Assembly: GCA_021163775.1 (NCBI GenBank)
Contig: JAGGTI010000112.1
Span: 1-59,037, forward strand
From: Candidatus Zixiibacteriota bacterium
GTDB lineage: Bacteria; Zixibacteria; MSB-5A5; GN15; FEB-12
Reading direction: 5' to 3'
DNA length: 59,037 bases
The position numbers and the translations under genes are program-made. Under the pieces are notes generated by a model that did no database searches, had not been told where the DNA came from, and saw only the letters and a program-made list of their open reading frames with translations. This document shows, one piece after another, positions 26,301 through 35,500 of this stretch; within the stretch, counting starts at the first letter, position 1; the number at the start of each line of letters is the position of its first letter.

Positions 26301-27166
26301 ATTTCGTCGGTTCGCCGACTTCCGGTTCGGCACCGCTGTTGGTGAACTTCACTGATCTTTCGACCGGTGACCCAACAAGTTGGGCCTGGACGTTTGGGGA
26401 TGGCGGCACATCGACCGCGGCTAATCCGTCACATAGCTATGCCGCCAACGGTACCTACACGGTCAGCCTGACCGTGACCAACGCCAGCGGTTCTGACAGC
26501 GAAACTAAGGTTGACTATATCACCGTCGCCGACGTGTCGTTTGATATGCACGTTGATAACATGGTCGTGGGTCGTGCCAAATCGGGTCCCAATTACTTTG
26601 GCACTTGTACGGTGACAATTTACGATGCCAACAATCTGGCCATCTCCGGGGCAACCGTCTACGTTACCGCCACCGGTCCGACCGGTGGAAGTTACAGCGG
26701 TGCCACCGGGGCCGACGGCACGGTTTACTTTGAAACTGCCGGGATGAAGAAACCTGTCGGCGAGTGGTGCTTTGAAGTGACCAATGTTACTCATGCGACT
26801 TACACTTATGACGCCGGTGCCAACAATGTTACCGCCGCCTGCGAATCGGGTTGGCTGTATGGCAGTAGTGTTGGTCAAGAAGCTTTGATCAACCCGCTTC
26901 CGACCGAGTTCGGATTGACTCAGAACTACCCCAACCCGTTTAATCCTGTTACGGTTATCAACTTCAGCTTACCAACTTCTGGCCCAGTGCAGGTTACTGT
27001 TTATAACACTGCGGGACAGAAAGTGGCAACATTGGCCAGTGGTTATTTCGAAGCCGGTATTCATTCTGTTGAATGGGATGGAAGTTTGTATTCCAGTGGA
27101 GTATATTTTTATAAACTTCAGGCCGGCAATTTTGTTGAAACCAGGAAGATGATTTTGCTGAAATAG
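23309..27166 (+). CDS. Secreted subtilisin-like protease with PKD repeats and T9SS sorting domain
   Basis: About 1285 residues. The signal peptide is MRRFLTAVLVLGFLLPGIVSA; ATG 23309 is chosen because AGGAGG sits four bases upstream, although the frame opens earlier. An I9-like propeptide (about 40-130) precedes an S8 catalytic domain with Asp183 (AILDSGV), His265 (NGHGTHCSG) and Ser443 (DGTSMACP). Four PKD domains follow in tandem (about 512-850), each with the GSPTSG...P..V.FT start and FGDGG core. Then come a unique beta domain (about 850-990), a fifth PKD, a carboxypeptidase-regulatory-like region, and a C-terminal T9SS type A sorting domain (NYPNPFNPVT ... KMILLK). It is expected to be exported by Sec, then across the outer membrane by T9SS. 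A strong terminator follows. Probably digests extracellular protein. Confidence 0.92.
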   Translation: MRRFLTAVLVLGFLLPGIVSAEGLANVDPAKNLNTPSFIGYAPDRFIVVLKNDVVVDHSRDARTPLALSTMPGFDELAQKYGVDRLHPQFPGSDRNGASELSLYYKVYLGEDEQDAAMAEYAALPNVERVEKVGIHTLYATPNDGFYDPYQWYHNQTNDDDLDSPEAWDIQTGNSSIILAILDSGVRYYHRDLGGANASPTNEAAARGNMWINNAELNGSAGVDDDGNGYTDDWIGYDFIETTSGCWDGEDCDTQDNDPRDFNGHGTHCSGIVGMLTNNGYGMAGVGGGWGNGSEEEYGNGVKVMACRIGFSYRYGSQEVGVVYMDAAAEAFYYAADNGARIASCSWGSSNSGGIAAAADYFIANGGLIFTAAGNAGDQVASYLASRSDVISVAATDQNDAAASFTTYGTWVDISAPGVGIYSTYHDHADPNVDYWAGMDGTSMACPMAAATSAMIWSQNPTWTASQVEDQLYASAENIDAELSSTYIGKMGAGRINLHDAVNTGPPPPPVVAFVGSPTSGTEPLTVNFTDQSTGSITSWSWTFGDGGTSVSQNPSYEYTSAGTYNVTLIVTGPGGSDGETKNNYITVDPCVPPTASFTGSPTSGEVPMLVNFTNASSGATSYSWTFGDGGTSTATNPSYTYNSAGTYTVVLTATNSCGNDVLTRTDYITVTCTAPTAGFTGSPTSGDFPLNVSFTNSSSGATSYSWDFGDGGNSTATNPSHTYTAAGTYTVTLTATNSCGSDQDVKTNYITVTEPPCDPPVAEFSGSPTSGDYPLNVSFTDASINSPTSWDWNFGDGGTSTSQNPSYTYSAAGTYTVTLTATNSCGSDAVTKIDYITVTEPQGAKAYAQSDISVLGTYTGSYTDMYVSDNAYEVITEALSTSHPRKETSNAEHKWTFNVAGGGSNYEFFVEAFRSDNAEGDNFVFAYSTDDVTYNSLVTVASATEQVYSVALPNLSGTVYVRVIDANRSWDKVILDDVSIDEMYFAYETTPGPPVADFVGSPTSGSAPLLVNFTDLSTGDPTSWAWTFGDGGTSTAANPSHSYAANGTYTVSLTVTNASGSDSETKVDYITVADVSFDMHVDNMVVGRAKSGPNYFGTCTVTIYDANNLAISGATVYVTATGPTGGSYSGATGADGTVYFETAGMKKPVGEWCFEVTNVTHATYTYDAGANNVTAACESGWLYGSSVGQEALINPLPTEFGLTQNYPNPFNPVTVINFSLPTSGPVQVTVYNTAGQKVATLASGYFEAGIHSVEWDGSLYSSGVYFYKLQAGNFVETRKMILLK
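24842..25830 (+). repeat. Tandem PKD coding repeats inside the subtilisin gene
   Basis: Four coding units start near 24842, 25094, 25340 and 25595, each about 246-255 bp, with shared text such as GGTTCGCCGAC and TTCGGCGACGGTGG. A fifth, separate unit starts near 26299. Third-codon positions differ between copies, so these are old duplications rather than a fresh expansion. They could support recombination that changes repeat number. Confidence 0.8.
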
Positions 27167-27205
27167 TTGTTTAGCGGTTATTTGATTATTTTCCCTTTTG
27201 GATTA

Positions 27206-27236
27206 CCGGCAACATCATTTTGGTGTTGCCGGTTTT
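27206..27236 (+). terminator. Rho-independent terminator after the subtilisin gene
   Basis: CCGGCAACA (27206-27214) and TGTTGCCGG (27224-27232) form a perfect 9-bp stem with a nine-base loop, followed by TTTTC. It separates the subtilisin gene from the trypsin-dockerin gene. Confidence 0.9.
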
Positions 27237-27390
27237 CTATTGAGGAAACTCTCGCGGACGAAGTTTCCCCTTGCCTAAATCGCTGTTATGGTTATATTTA
27301 GAAGACTGCGACTATTGCTTCGCCTCACCGCCTATATTGATTTGACAGAACCAGCCGAATTTAGGTTGTATCAAAGGAACCAATGAAACT

Positions 27391-29910
27391 ATGACGAATC
27401 GCGTGCTTAATATCCTCGTTTTGGTTACTGTCCTGACAGGCGTCTTCGCCGGGGCTGTTCAGGCTGAAGAACCCACTACTGATCGACCACCGTTTGGCAA
27501 GGAACCGGGCAGTATCTATCTCGGTGGAACCATCGGCTTGTCAGGAGTTGGCCCAAGCCGCATTCGTGATCGTGTCGGGGTCGGAAATAAGCGACAATGG
27601 TAACGGCACTTATGACCTCTTGACCTACCCGTGGAACTCTCAGGGCGGGCTGCCGCTTTGCGAGGGCGAGCGGTTTGCCGGTCAACTCCAGATTGGTCAT
27701 TGCTCCGGGTTTCTGGTCGGCGAGGATCTGGTGGTAACGGCGGGTCACTGTATGTCGACCTGTGGATCTTATGCCTTTGTCTTCGGGTTCCAGCAAACCG
27801 ATTCCCTGACAGCTCCGGCCATAACCGTTTCAGAAGACGATGTCTATTTTTGTTCGGAAGTTATCGACCGGGTTTATGCCGGCGACCTGGATCATTGTCT
27901 GGTACGCCTTGATCGGTCGGTGGTTGGGCATACGCCGATCCCGATTCGACGCAGTGGTTTAGTTCCGGACGGGTCGCCGCTGGTTGTCGTGGGACACCCC
28001 AATGTTCTTCCGATGAAAGTGGCCGCTGGGGCCGAGGTCAAAGATAATCGCGGCACAACACCTTGGTTCCAGGCCAATACCGATACTTACGGCGGTAACT
28101 CCGGTTCGATGGTGGTCAACACTGATACCTGGGAGATTGAGGGTATCCTGGTGCGGGGTGCGCCCGACTTTGTGTACACCGATTGCGCCGCCTCGAATGT
28201 AGTCCCGAACACCGGCAATCCGGGGTCCGGCCTCGAGTTTGAAGAAATCAGCAAGATCGAGACAATCGCCCAACTGATTCCCGAATTGGTGAAATCAGCC
28301 GGCGAACTGTTTCTGGATGGGTTGGCCTATAACCCTTTGGTTCTTATGACGTACTCCTGTTTACCTCAGCCGCGGATTCCGAATTGGTTTCGCTGACCGA
28401 AACGATGCTCGGTACCGGTATATTTGAAGGTGACATCATTACTGAGACCGGCACGGTTGCAAAATATGACGGACGTCTTCAGGTATCGGATGGCGACCAG
28501 ATCGTGGCTGAGTATGAGGACGCTGACAACGGCAGTGGCTCGCCGGCGACGATCCAGACCAGTGCTGATATCGACTGCCAACCGCCGGTCATATCCGGTG
28601 TTTCTGTTGTGGGTACTGGAGCGACATTTGCGACTATCTCGTTTACTACCGATGAAGTGGCACAGGGGAGAGTGTGGGTAGGTACATCCTGTGGAAGCTA
28701 TCTGATGTCGGAAGTGGGAGCCTCGGTTATCAGTCACGAAATCACGGTGAACAATCTTGACCCCAATACACCGTACTTATTCATGGTTGAAGCGACCGAC
28801 CTGGCTGAAAATGCGGCTCAGGACGACAATGGCGGCGCCTGCTACGCTTTCAGTACTGGTGAAGCTCCCGATTACTTCACCGAATTGTTTTCTTCCGGTT
28901 GTGATCTGGAGGGTCGAACGATTCTTTTCCAACCTGATGGCTCGGCCGATGCTTACGAGGTCTGTCGCTATGATGAAACCTCGGCTTGGATCGAAACCGG
29001 CTCGGCGACTACTCTCACCCTGAACGATGACGCCTTCGTGGGTGTGACTCCGGGCGGGGACAATCAGGTTTTCATTTATGGCAGTGGGTATTCAACTGTC
29101 TTCGTCGGGAGCAACGGTTTTGTGACCTTTGGCGAAGGCGATACTGACTGGAGCGAAACAGTTGAGGAACATCTCGCCGCGCCACCGCGGGTGGCGGCTT
29201 TCTGGGACGATCTTGATCCAACTCAGGGCGGCCAGGTGAGCTATGAACAACGGGTAGATCGACTGGTGGTCTCCTGGGAAGATGTCCCCGAACACAATGT
29301 CACTGGCAGTATCAGCATTCAGCTTCAGCTCTTTTTCGACGGCAACATAGTCTTGTGCTATCGGACGGTCGAACCTCTCAATGGACTGGTCGGTCTTTCT
29401 GCCGGTACCGGTTACCCGACCGATTTTGTCCCGTCCGATCTAAGCGGCTACCCCGAATGTAACATGATCACGTGCTATGCTGACAGCGATGGCGACACCT
29501 ACGGTGCTGATGACGATCCGGGTCATGCTGAGCCGGGTCCGGTCTGTGGGGCAGGGGCTTCGGAGAATAATCTTGATTGCGACGATACCAATTCAAGTGT
29601 TTACCCCGGCGCCGATGAGATCCTCGATGATGGTATTGATCAGGACTGTGACGGAGTCGATGCCAGTTGTTGCATTGGGACGGTAGGTGATGTCAACGGA
29701 TTAGGCGGCGATGTGCCGACTATCGGCGATGTCTCGACCCTGGTTGATCACCTCTTTATCGAGGGTAATCCGCTTGACTGTTATCAGGAAGCCGATATCA
29801 ACCAGTCCGGCGGTCGCTACCCGACTCCCAATGACATAACCATTAGTGACATCTCCGTCTTGATCGATCACCTGTTCATCTCCGGTCCGGAACTCAACGA
29901 TTGTTTTTGA
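27391..29910 (+). pseudogene. Trypsin-like protease with dockerin, broken by two compensating frameshifts
   Basis: Three pieces read as one protein. Frame 1 from ATG 27391 gives a signal peptide ending near AGAVQAEEP. From about 27470-27545 coding moves to frame 2, giving a trypsin-like domain with VVTAGHC, an Asp in DLDHCLVRLD and YGGNSGSMV as a likely triad. Near 28330-28345 coding returns to frame 1 (YDVLLFTSAADSEL). The rest has a TETMLGTGIFEGDI beta motif, a fibronectin-like domain, a MopE-type calcium motif (DCDDTNSSVYPGADE) and a C-terminal pair of dockerin repeats (GDVNGLGGDVPTIGDVSTL, then DINQSGG). One extra base followed by one missing base explains the pattern. It may be a decayed gene, a phase-variable gene or a sequencing error. 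Downstream internal TTG starts are artefacts. Confidence 0.72.
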
Positions 29911-29913
29911 TTA

Positions 29914-30056
29914 TGTGGACATCTGCCGAGCACAAGAATATGACTTGTAGGTCAGGCCCACTTGAGGCCTGACGGCACGCCAAACAATTGACAATGTTGG
30001 AACCGCCCTTCGACAGGCTCAGGGTGACTTGCAGGTCGGAACCCCTGCGGTTCCGA
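29914..30056. repeat. Repeat cluster next to the tRNA gene
   Basis: Contains a partial TGTGGACATCTGCC unit (29914-29927), GTAGGTCAGGCC.../GGCCTGACGGC arms (29947-29975), a CCCTTCGACAGGCTCAGGGT unit (about 30006-30026) and the GTCGGAACCCC...GGTTCCGAC hairpin at 30034-30056. The cluster ends directly before the tRNA. Confidence 0.65.
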
Positions 30057-30073
30057 CTATTCCAATAAAAAAA

Positions 30074-30147
30074 TACGCCCAGCAGGAGTCGAACCCGCAA
30101 CCTTCTGGTCCGTAGCCAGACGCTCTATCCAATTGAGCTATGGGCGC
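30074..30147 (-). tRNA. tRNA-Arg (anticodon ACG)
   Basis: On the minus strand the sequence folds as a 74-base tRNA. The acceptor GCGCCCA pairs with TGGGCGT (one G-U), the D-arm is AGCTCAATTGGATAGAGC, the anticodon stem TCTGG/CCAGA encloses loop CTACGGA with anticodon ACG, and the T-arm is GCGGGTTCGACTCCTGC. The discriminator is A. CCA is not encoded. ACG (read as ICG) decodes CGU, CGC and CGA. A T-run follows directly on the minus strand and may terminate transcription. Confidence 0.95.
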
Positions 30148-30270
30148 ATAAGCAATCTCAGTTTTTCGCAGACGGAATTTCGGTATTAGTACTCCTATTG
30201 TCAACTGTTTTGATTGATCCCAGGTAGTCGCTGTTGTCCAACCCAAACGAAAGGCTCAGATGGGTGCCGA

Positions 30271-31269
30271 CTACAGATCCGGGAGATACCAGATTATGAG
30301 TACCGCTACGATCACAAAAACCAGAAAGATCGTCAGCAGAATCAACTTGTTGGTTCCGGTTCCGCTTTTCTTTTCATCGGCCTCTGCCTGAGTCTGCAAC
30401 TCAGCCATTTTGGTCAGCCATGTGTCTTCAGCCGCCAGAGTGTTATCATTCTCGGCTTTCAGGGTGAGAACCTCCATTTCCGGTAATGGCGATTCGTCCA
30501 CTTCAATTACTTCAATAGTAATAACCGTCACATTGTCCGAGCCACCCCGGTCATTGGCCATCTGAACCAGAGCGTCAGTCAGCTTGTTCGGGTCGTCAGA
30601 GTACTTAATGGCGACATCAAATATCTCATCATCATCAGCAAAACCACAGAGGCCATCGGAACAGAGAATGAATTTGTCCCCTGTTCGTACTTTCACGATG
30701 CGGTAGTCAACCTCGACATTGTTGCGTACGCCCAAGGCGCGCGTGATAACATTTTTGCCGACAAACGAACTAGCCTCTTCGGTCGATAAACCCTGATTTT
30801 CCTGAACCTCGGCAATCCAGGAGTGGTCACGGGTCAGTGGTTCCAGATCGCGCTCTCTGAGACGGTATGCACGGCTGTCGCCTACATGGCAAACCGACAT
30901 GATGTCGGCCTCAAAAGCGACCGCGACAACCGTAGTACCCATACCGGAAAGTTCAGGATTCTCTGATGCTCGATTATGTATAGCTCGGTTGGCCATACGA
31001 ATCGACTTTAGTAATCGTTCACCCATCGGCGGCAACGTGCGTCCAATATTCAGAGCTGGTGAACCCAGGTGCTGTCCTCCGAATTCGGTGAAAGCGGTTC
31101 GAATTGTCTGTGATGCGGTCATGGAAGCAACTTCGCCAGCCTGGTGCCCGCCCATACCGTCACATACCGCGTAAATATGATTATCAGGGTCCAGGTGAAG
31201 ATAGTCTTCGTTTCCCGGACGAACCAGACCGACATCAGTTTTTCCAAAGACCTTTAGTTGCAGAGACAT
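30271..31269 (-). CDS. PP2C-type serine/threonine protein phosphatase (PrpC/Stp-like)
   Basis: 332 residues. The catalytic domain (about 1-250) has the metal-dependent PP2C motifs RPGNEDYL, VCDGMGGHQAGEVAS, VGDSRAYRLR, LCSDGL and GGSDNVTVITIEV, supplying the aspartates of the binuclear centre. A linker and one C-terminal membrane helix (LILLTIFLVFVIVAVLIIWY) anchor it with the catalytic domain in the cytoplasm. Such phosphatases reverse Hanks-type kinase signalling, but no kinase gene lies beside it, so its partner is elsewhere. A GGGAGGA lies about 12 bases before the ATG. Confidence 0.88.
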   Translation of the reverse strand: MSLQLKVFGKTDVGLVRPGNEDYLHLDPDNHIYAVCDGMGGHQAGEVASMTASQTIRTAFTEFGGQHLGSPALNIGRTLPPMGERLLKSIRMANRAIHNRASENPELSGMGTTVVAVAFEADIMSVCHVGDSRAYRLRERDLEPLTRDHSWIAEVQENQGLSTEEASSFVGKNVITRALGVRNNVEVDYRIVKVRTGDKFILCSDGLCGFADDDEIFDVAIKYSDDPNKLTDALVQMANDRGGSDNVTVITIEVIEVDESPLPEMEVLTLKAENDNTLAAEDTWLTKMAELQTQAEADEKKSGTGTNKLILLTIFLVFVIVAVLIIWYLPDL

Positions 31270-31385
31270 GACTTCGCTATATCCTCCCGAACGGGTCGGT
31301 TGTGGATTTCTGGGATCGAATCATTGGGCGATATTTTTCCATGACTGTCAATCAATATATCGCCTCGCCATCCCCACAAAACAAT

Positions 31386-31419
31386 AAAAAAAGGACCCCG
31401 AGCAAGCGCCACGGGGTCC
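31386..31419 (-). terminator. Rho-independent terminator of the minus-strand surface protein gene
   Basis: On the minus strand GGACCCCG and CGGGGTCC (31412-31419 with 31393-31400) form a perfect 8-bp stem, followed by seven T (31386-31392). It terminates transcription of the 31446-32498 gene. Confidence 0.9.
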
Positions 31420-31445
31420 AGATCCGGTCGATGAGTCCCGGGTTG

Positions 31446-32498
31446 TTACTTTAATAGCATCATTTTTCGGCTCTGCGCGCCGGTATCGGTGGAGAGGCGG
31501 TACAAATATACGCCACTGGCCAAGCCGGACGCATCGTACTCAATCTGTCCCGAACCGGCTGAGATCCAGCCTAAATTACGGCTATCCACAGTCCGACCGA
31601 GCATATCAATGATGTCCAGATGGGTCGTTGAGCCAACCGCCAGATTGAAAGCGATTGTCGTGGTTGGATTAAACGGGTTGGGGTAGTTCTGTTCCAGCGT
31701 GAATGATCCCGGCAGAGTCACCCATGGATCGTCCACGTCAGTTATCGTGTTATACAGATTAACCGTGCTGTCCACCGTGACAGTAGTGTCATTATGTGAG
31801 AACACGGTGTAGGTGATCGTATTAAGCGTGTCGGCATTGAACGTCGGAGTTCGTACCGAGAAATAAACCGTGACAACTTCGTTCGTGTCAGCGTAGATCA
31901 CGGTGTCAGGCTCCATCGCCTCCCAGTCGAAAGAATTGGTACCGCTTGGCACGGACATCGACAGTTTCACCCCGTAGAAATCGAGACCGTCGCCGTCGTT
32001 ACGCACCTGGACTTCAAAAGTAACCGTACGATCCGGTAGCACCAGTGTGTCGGCCGGATAGCTGATACCAGTCATAGCGATTGTCGAGGTCGCCGCCAGG
32101 GTCACCGATTTTAATTCCTGGTTGGCCCAGGTATCGTCCCCGGCTGTAACCGACGCTGTACGACCGTTGATCTTGAACGTGATCTGTTCACCGGCCTCGG
32201 CGCCTTCGTCGAGTTCGGTCGTATTGGGATCATCGCCATAGACCGAAAAATATCCAAAGACATTACTACCGGATTCCGAGTCGTAACGGACCGTATCAAT
32301 GCCACAATATACCCCCGAGGAGTCGTAGGCCTGGATAATCGAGCCTGCCGCCAGCAGTTCACCGTTGTATGTCGATTGAACCAGTGTGTCGGCATAAGAC
32401 GTAAAGTACGGGGTCGGATTGATTTCCTGGGCCATACCGCCGGTAGCCAAACCGGTTATTAGAGCTGTGGCCACAATTAGTTTCAGGGAAAACCTTTT
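31446..32498 (-). CDS. Secreted T9SS-sorted protein, unknown function
   Basis: About 350 residues from a GTG at 32498 that starts the signal KRFSLKLIVATALITGL...AQ; an upstream in-frame GTG at 32537 is less likely. After the signal comes a module of about 100 residues (SYADTLVQSTYNG ... ITFKINGRTAS). The same module appears twice in the large neighbour (32583-37142) with the shared cores AGSIIQAYDSSGV, GYFSVYGDDP and ITFKING. A beta domain of CARDB-like type (VLPDRTVTFEVQVRNDGDGL) follows. The C-terminus is a T9SS type A domain (NYPNPFNPTT ... KMMLLK). No enzyme motif is visible. It is closed by a strong terminator. Confidence 0.82.
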   Translation of the reverse strand, partial: KRFSLKLIVATALITGLATGGMAQEINPTPYFTSYADTLVQSTYNGELLAAGSIIQAYDSSGVYCGIDTVRYDSESGSNVFGYFSVYGDDPNTTELDEGAEAGEQITFKINGRTASVTAGDDTWANQELKSVTLAATSTIAMTGISYPADTLVLPDRTVTFEVQVRNDGDGLDFYGVKLSMSVPSGTNSFDWEAMEPDTVIYADTNEVVTVYFSVRTPTFNADTLNTITYTVFSHNDTTVTVDSTVNLYNTITDVDDPWVTLPGSFTLEQNYPNPFNPTTTIAFNLAVGSTTHLDIIDMLGRTVDSRNLGWISAGSGQIEYDASGLASGVYLYRLSTDTGAQSRKMMLLK

Positions 32499-32582
32499 CA
32501 CAATTTCACCAATCTGCTGTGATCCGGCCGATCTCACAATCGACCGGATCTGTCTTTTTATGATATTTCCAGAGAAGCTACT

Positions 32583-35500
32583 TTATTTAAGCAACATCAT
32601 CTTTCTGGTCTCTGTGTATTTATCGGCTGTTAGACGATAAAAGTAAACACCAGACGCGGTAGCATCGCCGTTGGTGTCACGTCCATCCCAGACAACCTTG
32701 TTTTCGCCAGCCTGAGCCTGACCATCAAAGATAACGGCTATTGACCGTCCGAGAACATTATAAATCTCGACTTTGACATGCCCAGTCACCGGCATATAGA
32801 AAGCAATACTGGTGCTCGGGTTGAACGGGTTCGGGTAGTTCTGAGCCAGCGAGTAACCTTCCGGTAGGACTTCACCGATCGAGTTGGCGGTCGAAAGCTC
32901 GGATACTTCGATCCGGTCACCATTGTTGGTCCAGGTGAAAACCTCGTCAGTCGTGATGTCGTTGACCGCGAGATAGAACTCTTCGCCTGCCTGTAGACCG
33001 GTTACCGTTTCACCAGGGGCGGAAGCGTAGACCGGCATGAAACCAAATTGGCCATCAGCAGTCATCGTGAATGTGCCAACCAGATTATCGTTCTTTACGG
33101 CATGGGCGGTGATAGTCGCCCCGGTCGTCACGACCTGATCATCAACTGTCAGGTTCTTCGAATACAAGTTGACCCAGTTGGCCTGAGCAATACGACTGCT
33201 TAGCGCCAGTTCCTGTTGTTGTGGACGTGGCGATGTCACAGGAGGTACACTGTTGTCGTAGGTCAGCCAGGCATCGGCAGTTGTCTTGATCCAGTAGCCG
33301 TTGCAAGGATCGAAAGTCTCCAACTGGTTAAATGTTCCACTCGGCGTCCAGACCTGAATGTTTCCTGACGGGAAACCATAAGCGAACTGAACGACATCTA
33401 CAACTGAGCTCAATGCTGTCTCAGTTGGCCACGATTCCTCAGGCAGGTAGCTTACAAGGTTCCAGCCGGTCGTAAGGGCGATCGGTGTGGTCTCTGCCAC
33501 CGGAAGGCCGGCGATCGTCAATGCTACTTCACTGATACCTTCAATTCGTACCCAGTAACCACTGTAGTGATCAACATCCCATAGCGTTGAAAATGTCTGC
33601 AGGTCGGGATCGAATGTCAATCCGCCCTGTTCAAAGCCAAGGACAACATCAACATACTCCATTACTGGGTCCAGAACGGTCAGGATGTCATCAGTTTCGG
33701 TATTGACATTCCAACTGATAAGGTTCCAGCCTTCAAAGAGTGTGCAGACTTTCTCGACCGTACCACGGACTTCGAGACATACTTCCATGCGGTCATAGAT
33801 AGTGAAATCAGGATAAGTTGTATTACCGGTGGCTATAGCGTCCATTCCGTTGATAGTGAAGCGAATCGTCTCGCCTATTTTGGCGCCGTCGTCTCCCACT
33901 TCATCCCAGTCAGCATAAACCGGCATGAAACCGTACACGCCTGACGTAGTGACCGATTTCTGACCGACCAGGAGACCACTCTCAACAGAATAGGCCTCCA
34001 CCACGGCGCCCACTGGTAGCGGGGTTCCCAAGAAGGTGCTACTGCTGTCTGGGCAGTAGTAATCCACGTACTGGCTGGGCCAGATGGGTGTTTCGGGCAA
34101 CGGCTCAAGGATTATCATGATGCCCTTGTCGCCAAAATTGATATCTTCAAATGAACCGGGGTAGTAGCCTTCTTTGTAAGCATACAGGTCAAACGGAATG
34201 ACCATGAGCTCGTCAAAGGCAAAACTACCAATACCTGATGACGTGGTCGTCAAGAGTGGTGTCGTGAACGGGTAGTCTTCCCACAGTTCGACCGTGGCAC
34301 CCGGGATTTCGTTGAAGTCAGGATCGACGACATAGCCACAGACAAAATTGGAGGCGGAACCGACGACAATGCTACCCGAAACAGGTTCCGGAAATTCGAC
34401 TTCTACACCACCACCACAATCGCGATAGAAATATACATCGGCAGGTTCCAGTGGAGGAGTTGCGCCGAGGCTAAATTCGTAAGCGCCGTCCTCAATTTCA
34501 CACGGTAGCGCAAAGAAGAGCGTGGCCAGTAGCTGTTTTGATCCGATCGGCACCATCATCTGGTCGCCAATATCGGCTGTAATCTTCACGTCATCGAGGT
34601 CGTTGTTGATTTCAACCACTTTATTATCGACATACTCAACCGCTGAACCGGTAAACGATACCGAGTCAAGATGCAATCCGTTAGCCCAGTTGAGGGAGAA
34701 ACCAAGGCCGGTGAGGCGGCAACTGTTGGTGAAAATCACCGGTACGCCGACGCGCATCCCCGGCACTGCCGGGAGTGATTCCACGATAATCGTGTCGGCG
34801 CTCGGCGGGCGGTTGACCATGACATTAGTGATAATCATGACTTCTGATGGACAGGAAAATGTGCCAGTCGTAACCGAATTTACGTATGCCGTATCGGAAT
34901 ACATGCCTTCGGTGTCGAACATCTGTTCGTAATGCACTCCAAGATCACCCGGAGTGGTGCCGGTAATTGGATCAAAAGTGTAGGCCATAGAGCCCGTGGT
35001 TTCCCACTCGATCTCGCCCGGTCCGGAACTGGTCAGTGCGATAATCTCGTCAAACATGACCGTTTCACCAGCGATAGCCATATGTTCATAGACAACTTCG
35101 GCCGGAGCCAGAGTTGGGCATTCGGTTACATTCAGAGTTACCGGAATGGTAATCGGCGAGTTGGCCGCATCGCCCGTGACTATAATAGTCGAATTGTATA
35201 CGCCCGGACTCGGGATGTTGGCGGGAAGACAAGCAACCTGGATCGTGCCGGGAGTAGTTCCGGAACTACCACCTACGGCAAATGTCAACCAGGTAGCCTC
35301 GGTTGTTGCTTCGTAAGCGATGGCATCGCCACCCATTTCTGTGACGGCGATATACTGTTCGACCGGGAACATCTCGCCTTCGGAGACAGTCAAAGTGAAT
35401 TCGACAGGGTCGACCACCAGATTGTTGCTGATTGTTAATTCAACATCCTCATACACCGGGTCAAGTCCGGTTCCGGCGATCAGAATAGAGTCATGGTAGA

